DNA of 64,000 nucleotides, taken from NCBI RefSeq assembly GCF_032854445.1, contig NC_088304.1, positions 36,005,551 to 36,069,550 on the forward strand, given 5' to 3'. Below are positions 38,701-47,700 of the stretch, piece by piece. The translations under genes were made by a program, and so were the position numbers. Under the pieces are notes generated by a model that did no database searches, was not told the DNA's origin, and saw nothing but the letters and a program-made list of their open reading frames with translations. Position 1 is the first letter of the stretch; each line of letters opens with the position of its first letter. The stretch is from Liolophura sinensis. Taxonomy: Eukaryota; Mollusca; Polyplacophora; Chitonida; Chitonidae.

Positions 38701-41700
38701 TATAGTGTCAGTCCAAACTGACTTCAGGCCCTGTGTGCATACCGTTTGAGGGTGAACATCAAGGCAGGTTTTGTCATCTTCAAACTGTTTGATAAACCTG
38801 ACAGCTGTCCATTTGATGTGTTTTGTTGTAGAGTTTTCTTTTAACATTTCATACATCCACAGACATTTGCTCCATTCTTTTCTAAACTAAACACATCTGA
38901 ATGCTATACAGAATTAATATTTTCAAATTAACACAGAACTTAAATGATCTAAAACAGATGAAAAAAGAAAAACGACTCTGACCTACTGTGAGCAGTATTG
39001 AAAGAGATGTCACTTGTTTTCACACCGGCCTGTGAATGCTTTTAATCAATGGTCAGTGACCAGTCACCTTTTAAGCAGTCGAACGTAAAATATTCATTCG
39101 TCATTATCACAGCCTGTGATTCATGCTTGATGAATGCAGTCAAGCAACACGATCAGTTTGGATTGTTTTCGGTTTTAATCGTCCTCTGTAGCCTATCAGA
39201 AATCACAGTTAACCATTACATATATAGCTATCAAACGGCAAATTGCGCTGTTGTATACAGTTGACAATTTGTTAGAAGCCCACTCATTGGTCCACAGTAC
39301 ACACACACGCCAATGGGATAGCATGTAACAAAGCAACATTCATCTCAAGTTAGCGCGTGCTGTATCTACTTTTCTTTCACTTTCATACCGGAGACTGATC
39401 AAAATAAGTACGAACGAACTCCTACTTTGTTTCATACCCACTAAGCTGTATCACCATAGTTTGCATATATCTAAAGCTTAATTTTTGTTTAATTACAGCA
39501 AATACACGCATGATCCAACACTTCAGCTTGGCAATTGGATATGAGTTCACCTTCTACTAGAAGAATGCATTCACCATGCCAGGCACATTCATCCATCATA
39601 TGCGTTTTGTATGAAAAATAGTGTGTTTACAAGGTCATGAATTCACAGGTCCAAAATGTTGACAAAAAAATGTTCAGTGAAAAACAAGTAACAAGTGTTC
39701 TTCTCCATATGGTACATGCAGAAGATTGATGAAAACTGTTAGAAGGCTAGGAGAGATATTTTGTTTTAGAGAAATCTGTGAAAAAATCTAACTAAATTAC
39801 ATGTACATATCCCTTTTCACCTTAAAAACTTAGCCAAGGTCAATGTCAAAGTGTATACATTTAACATGGATGTGGTACTGTATGTTGGATGAATCTGGCT
39901 ACAGGCATGTTTACATTAGAGGGGGCAAACGGGCACACAGGAACTGAGCACACTCCTGGGTCAAATTGGGTCAAGGGGTAAACGTGATACATGTACGCCG
40001 CTCTGCCACATTCAATAAAAGAGAAATTAGCATAAATTGTAATGAAAACTTACCGGTTGTTTTAGTGGACGTTCTTTCCTATTCGACACTTTCAGTGACT
40101 TTTGCGTCTCTCTTGATCTCTGTATCTTTGTGGTAGATTTTCCCCTTTCTGAGTCTGACTCACTATCTGCATCAATGCTGGTTGCTGAGTCACTATCTGC
40201 ATCAATGCTGGTTGCTGAGTCACTATCGGCACCAATGCTGGTTGCTGAGTCGCTTCCAACTGCTGAGGTATCACTGCACAAGACATAACTCTTAACACCT
40301 CCCCTTGTCTTCTCTTTCCCTCTCGATCTGACAGGGGAAACAGCAGCCTCCAGCTTTCTCCTGGCAGGGCTTCCCTTCTTTGCTTGACTTAATGCTTTCA
40401 CCGTCACAACTTCAGCCCAATCCGAGTCAGAGTCAATGTTTTCTATATTTACTCTAGCACTTTCTGTCTTTCCAATTTTTGAAACTGGTTCATCATCAGA
40501 TTTCCCTGTCAAGCTCTTTTCACTCTGTAAAACATTAAATAGACCTTCAACCTCTTCACTGGAACTACTTCCATCCGAATACGAAGCTTGCTTAGATCTC
40601 AGGTTTGTCATGGACCTCTTTGAATCAGACTTGTTTCTGACCCGTGATTTGTTGGTAAGTGAGGAAGTCTTCGACACACTCTCATCGGAAGTGTGAAGTT
40701 CAATACGTTGTTGCCTCTTGTCAATACGTGTTTGTGAATCACTTTGGTTAGAATCACTATTGTCTGATTCAAGAGAAATCCTTTTTCTCTGTGATCTTTT
40801 CTTTGTTACTGCCTTAAGTGGCTTGATAAAGTCCGAGTCACTTTCATCACCTGCCCAGTCAACTGGTAACTCTGATCTTTCTGACACAGACTTCTTCCCA
40901 GGTGAAGTTTTCTTAGCACTCTCAAACTCACTATCTGAGCCACTCCTGTTGAACTCTATCCTTTGTCTAGCAGTTGACAACTTTGATTTTTCTGACTGTA
41001 TGCCATGGGAAGTTTTCATAGCACTGTCAAAATCGCTTTTAGAACTGCTCCTGTTAAACTCCGTCCTGGCGCTGGACCTTCTCGGTCTCTTATTCGTAAA
41101 GCTCCCACCATCTGATGTACTTTCAGTTGAATCACTGTCAACAGTTTTTCTCTTTTTGGACATCTTCATTATCGGATTGATGCTAATTTTTGTCGTTTTT
41201 GCCTTTTCTAGAAGCACTGAACAATTTCTGACACTGTGACGAGCTTTCACTGATGAGCCTTCTTCTTCTGAGTCAGAAGCAGATGCTGGTTTCTTTGTTC
41301 CTTTGTTCATGCCTTTTACACGGCAGATGTCTGAGTCACTTCCTACAGATTCTGAGTCATTGCTGTCACTTTCCTTTTTCTTTGTTTTGAGGAGTTTGCA
41401 GTCTTCATCAGAGCTATTGCAACGGGAATTGCCTTTCTGGACCTTTTTTGCTTTTTGTTTCTGTTTTGGGGAGAATCCTCTGTGTCCATGATCAGATCCT
41501 GAACCTGATGAGGCTGATATCACCCGTTTTCGCTTGGCCTTTGTTCTCCACTCAGCAAGACTTAGTCGGCGTCCTGTTTTTCCCTTGAGAATTTCACCTG
41601 AAGAACCTGAGCCACTTTCAGTGCGGATGTCATAGAGACGAACACAGCACGGTTTAAGTTCATTCAATTTCAGGTTCATTTCTTCCATCGCTTCACCCAT

Positions 41701-44700
41701 GGAAACGATTCTCTTTGGCCTCTTAATACCAGAGTACTTTTTGGTTGACCTGGCCTCTTTTAGTTTCCATGTTGTTACAATTGATGCATCCGATGACAGG
41801 TGCTCCAGTTCTTTCTCGGGTGATTTTTCCTGTGCTCTTTCCTCTTCTGACAAACTCGACGGTTTATATTTGTGATCATCATCAGCTCCATATTTGCCAT
41901 TATCAAGTTTCTTTCCTTCTACATCATCATGTCCATTTATTACATCTTCACCATCATCCTCACCATCATCTTGGACAACATTCCGACCTCCACCATCCTT
42001 ACTATCATCCTGTCCTTTGACCACTTTGTTAGACTTTGTCTTTTTGACAACGTTACTGTCCTTGTTGTCCTGCTTGAATACCCGGCAATCTTCCTTGTTT
42101 GTCTCCTCTCCTTCTCTCCCTCTGTTTATCAGGACTTTGTCTCCAGATTTCTGAAATGATACATGATTGAAGAAAAATAAATCATGTGCTATTTCTAGCA
42201 TCCAATGGGTCCTATTGAGCAATATAGGGCAGAGTTAGAAATATCACATGCATACATTCACCAGTGCAGCCATTTACATGTATCTAAAGACATGTAATAA
42301 AATCAGAAAAACAATTACTTACCAGTTTTACATTAAATTACATTGTACAGGTAAAAATCTGATGCCGTTTATACATGTACCATTTCATTAAATATATCTT
42401 GATACTTTTAAAACTCTTTTTTTTTTTGTTTAAATAAAGTGAGTGCTTAGGGTTTAACGTCGTACTTAACAATTTTTCAGTCATATGACAACGAAGAAAT
42501 CCTTAGAGTGCATGTAATGTGCCTCCTTGTTGCAAGACAGATTTCCACCACTCCTTTATCTAGTGCTGCTTCACTGAGACGACTTACCGAAGGCAAGTAA
42601 GCCGACCTGCCCGAGCCATTATACTGATACGGGTCAACCAGTCGTTGCACTATTCCCTTCATGCTGAATGCCTAGCAAGGAAGTTACAACTTCCTCTTTT
42701 AAAGTCTTAGGTGTGACATGACCCAGGATTGACCCTGGAACTTCCACTCCCAAAGCGGACATGATGATTTGTTAATTATACCATGATGATTTGTTATTAT
42801 ACCATGAAGATTTGTTAATTATACATGATAATTGGTAATTATACCATGATGATTTGTAAATTAAACCATGATGATTTGTTAATTATACCATGATGACATG
42901 TTAATTATACATGATAATTGGTAATTATACATGATAATTAGTAATTATACCATGATAATTTGTTAATTATACCATGAAAATTTCTTAATTATACCATGAT
43001 TTTTCACCTTCATCTCTATATAATAAAACAGCTGTGTTACAGGTATAGTTGCATACAATGTTACTACATGTATTTATAATCAAATGGCAAACATCTATGG
43101 TAAATGACAGCAAATGTCACCCAAAAAGGGCATTTCTTGTCACAAATAAATGCAGCCATACCGAGGTGAGGAGGTTTTGTGTGGAAGTATGAATGCATGC
43201 AACCATACATGTGCCAAGGGGAGAAGGTTTTGTGTGGATGAATGAATGCATGCAGCCATACATGTGCCAAGGGGAGGAGGTTTTGTGTGGAAGTATGAAT
43301 GCATGCAACCATACATGTGCCAAGGGGAGAAGGTTTTGTGTGGATGAATAAATGCATGCAGCCATACATGTGCCAAGGGGAGAAGGTTTTGTGTGGATGA
43401 ATGAATGCATGCAGCCATACCGAGGTGAGGAGGTTTTGTACGAATGCATGCAGCCATATATGTGCCAAGGGGAGAAGGTTTTGTGTGGATGAATGAATGC
43501 ATGCAGCCATACATGTGCCAAGGGGAGGTGGTTTTGTGTGGATGAATGAATGCATGTAGTCATACTGAGGTGAGGAGGTTTTGTGTGAAAGTATACATGC
43601 ATGCAGCCATACATGAGCCAAGGGGAGGAGGTTTTGTGTGGATGAATGAATGCATGTAGTCATACCGAGGTGAGGAGGTTTTGTGTGAAAGTATACATGC
43701 ATGCAGCCATACATGAGCCAAGGGGAGGTGGTTTTGTGTGGAAGTATGAATGCATGCAGCCATACATGTGCCAAGGGTAGGTGGTTTTGTGTGGATGAAT
43801 GAATGCATGCAGTCATACCAAGGTGAGGAGGTTTTGTGTAAAAGTATGAATGTATGCAGCCATACATGTGCCAAGGGGAGGTGGTTTTGTGTGGATGAAT
43901 GAATGCATGCGGCCATACATGTGCCAAGGGGAGGAGGTTTTGTGTGGAAGTATGAATGCATGCAGCCATACATGTGCCAAGGGGAGGTGGTTTTGTGTGG
44001 ATGAATGAATGCATGCAACCATACCAAGGTGAGGAGGTTTTGTGTAAAAGTATGAATGCATGCAGTCATACAGAGGTGAGGAGGTTTTGTGTGAAAGTAT
44101 GAATGCATGCAGCCATACATGTGCCAAGGGGAGGTGGTTTTGTGTGGATGAATGAACGCATGTAGTCATACTGAGGTGAGGAGGTTTTGTGTGAAAGTAT
44201 ACATGCATGCAGCCATACATGAGCCAAGGGGAGGTGGTTTTGTGTGGATGAATGAATGCATGTAGTCATACCGAGGTGAGGAGGTTTTGTGTGAAAGTAT
44301 ACATGCATGCAGCCATACATGAGCCAAGGGGAGAAGGTTTTGTGTGAAAGTATAAATGAACAAATGAATGCATGCAGCCATAACGAGGTGAGAAGCTCTT
44401 GTGTGAGTGCCCAAACTGGGTAACCCCACATACACATCTGGGTCCAGTATGTATGTACTGTTTTGTATCTCTCACCACATAGGACACTTCTAAGATATAT
44501 GAACGTAACAATGGAAATGGAGACAGACAAGACAACCAGCTTGACTCTACAAATGCAGTCTTCATAGGTTTAAATACTAAGTTAACAGGAAACCAATTTA
44601 ATGAAAAATTAAGTGGTAAATCTCAAAGTTATTCAAAGAGCAAACAGATGTGTAACAAAAGAAGTGAAAATAAGAGTCACAAATGCAGATGTCGGTCTTC

Positions 44701-47700
44701 TGATTGGTGAAAAATTGATATTCATGTACATGTAACATGATATGCATTATATGCAAATTCATGGAATAATTTATAAATTACTCGAGTCAGGGTATAATTT
44801 ATAAATCATTTTACAAAAGTACAGTGTATGACCCAGAAGCTCACTTTACAATCTTAAAATTTAACGGAACTTTTCTTATTTCAAAAATCTAAAAAAAAAA
44901 AAAATAAGGAATCATAAACCTGGTAAAGCCTTTACCTGTGGTGCCTGGTAAGACAGGAAGTCTGGGAGAAGTTTGATGATAATCTGCTTTAGCTCAAGTT
45001 TCTCATCTGGACTTAAGACTTTCCCAGTTTCATTTTCATATATTAGACGAACTTTCCTCGTGCTCAATGAACTGAAAAAAGAGACGAATACAGAAAACGT
45101 ACACGTAACTGTGAACAAAAGTTACATATACAATTGTACATTGTACAATTGTGGAAACTGTACATGTATACATTGCAACAGTGAGTACACCCACAGTAAC
45201 ATGGACTTTTCAGTATACTACCTTATACTACTGTGGTGTCCTCCACATACTCAACATGTATCACTATGAGTTGGTTGTTCGTAATCCCTATCCATTTCAG
45301 TATGACTTGGTTGTTCGTAATCCCTATCCATTTCAGTATGACTTGGTTGTTCGTAATCCCTATCCATTTCAGTAAGACTTGGTTGTTCGTAATCCCTATC
45401 CATTTCAGTATGACTTGGTTGTTCGTAATCCCTATCCATATCAGTATGACTTGGTTGTTCGTAATCCCTATCCATATCAGTATGACTTGGTTGTTCGTAA
45501 TCCCTATCCATTTCTACGACTGATGTATGTCATTTTAATCACAGTGATCTGCTTTGATTTGCAAGCATGCATAGGACTTTGCATACAGAGTTTATCTTGC
45601 GGATATTCTGTGGAAGTTCACTTGACAATATTCAACAACCCGCCACACTAAACAGGCCTCCTTATGGAGTAATGTGGGAAACAGAGAAGTTTGAGTATAA
45701 GCCCAATTGGCATTCTACGCATCTCGCAAGTTCACACAGACATCGATGAAACAGGTGAAGGCTCTTCTGAGCTAATGAGCAATTTTACATGAGATGCCAC
45801 CGGCACTGTCGTGTCCAAAGACAGATGTATATTCAATCCAGCAACTACCATTAAATAACACCTTTTATCTGCGTTAGTTTGCAAGATCCACCCCCTCTCT
45901 CACTGATATCTGCAAGAACTTGTGAGGCCCCTAAAATGCCTATTGAGCTTATTGCGGGGCGATTATACAGAAATGTGATTGTAAGTCACATACCCTACCT
46001 TCTCCCAGCTGGAATATAGGCCTACCCTGGCCTATAAAGCCAACCTTTCCTGACAGTTTGTACAGGACAACTTACGATGTTATTTTTCAGTACATGCGCT
46101 TGTTTAAAAAAGGAAAAACATACAAATATTGATACCAGAACATCAACCTAGTGAAAACACATTTTTACTATTCCCCCTCCCAAAATATTTACCATGCCAT
46201 TTTCTGGTTTGTGTTCTGCAAACTATGCTATTCAATATTTAAAGTCGATGGTTGTGTGGCATTATTACAGGGATCATTCAACACCTCTACTTGGGGTTTT
46301 ATATTAGCAGAATTGTCTTGAATGTACCGACCACTTGCCTTCCTCCCTACTTGTGTATGGGGTCAGCACAAGAATGGAACATGGAGGATTGCTGTTTGAT
46401 CATTGATTTATTTATTTATTTATTTGATTGGTGTTTTATGCCATATTCAAGAATATTTCACTTATACGACGGCAGCCATCATTATGGTGGGTGGAAACTG
46501 AGCAGAGCCCGGGGGAAACCCACAACCATCCACAGGTTGCTGACAGACCTTCTCACGTAAGTTTGATCATTGAAATAATAATGCTGCCTTGCACATGTGA
46601 ATAAAACACCCGTGACGACAATGCATGCTTGTCGATTTGAAGGCAGACTTTCCATTTATTACAGACTACGTGTCTACTTTGGCCGGAACATGACATAAAT
46701 CTGACAGCTGAGTCTCAATGAGGAGGAGGAGGAGGGGGATACGCTTTTCTTAGATTAATTTTAAAAAGGTAGTTTGCAACATATTTCCACAGGCATTTCA
46801 AGAAAAAAGCAAGTACTATGTGTGCATTAATGTATTCATGTCTTTAAATTAGCTAAAACGGGCTTTAAACTTCACCAAACAAATGCCTTCAAAACCCACT
46901 GATGTATGTACCAGACGACCTTGAGTCAATATCGAGCTCTGAGGAGTACGTTTCGCTATGAATGGCATGGGTGCTTTCACAGAAAATATAAAAATATAAA
47001 AACAGAAATATATAACAGAAAACACTGTTTGCTCAGACAACAAAGTTCAAGTGGTTAGATCCAACTGAAAAGATAACAAGCCTAATTTCCAAGTTCCTGA
47101 TGAGAATACAAACCATGTAGATTTCATCTGGCACTTGCAGGTCTGGGACATGCGAGGTTCTGGAAGGTCATTTGCAGACGCAACACCATACATACCATTT
47201 GTTCAGTGTCCTAATATATGTCTAGATTAAAGAGAATAATTGCCAAATTCCCATGTGTATTTATCTACTAATCACTCTAAAGGTATGCTCAAAAGTATAA
47301 CAACGCCTCACTAAATACATTACCCGGTACCTCAACACCCATCCCTTGGAAACCCCAGTCGGTTCATTCGGACTTCAATTACACTGAAGTTGAAGGTAAA
47401 CTCCTCAGTTGAACTTGAGTGAGACAAAATATGCGATGTGTATGTGGATTACAAAAATCAAGACCCCATGCACAACACCAGCTACAGGTACTGATTTTAC
47501 AAATTACTATCACATAACAAACTTACAACAAAAAGCAGGATTACAAGAGTCCCAATAATGAACATGACTTATTCACACTGGTATTCTTAATTAGATTTCA
47601 AGCCAAGATATTCGTATTTGGGCAAACAGGCATTACACAATACAGAATTCAACATCGAGTGCACTCCGACACCCGCCAGTAGGCTATAAAACCTCCACAA

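Noticed and set aside
43064-44530. His/Pro-rich repeat frames on the minus strand
   Set aside because: The period is not a multiple of three, so one peptide motif appears in all three frames. This is a tandem-array artefact in intron 2 of the HIRIP3-like gene.
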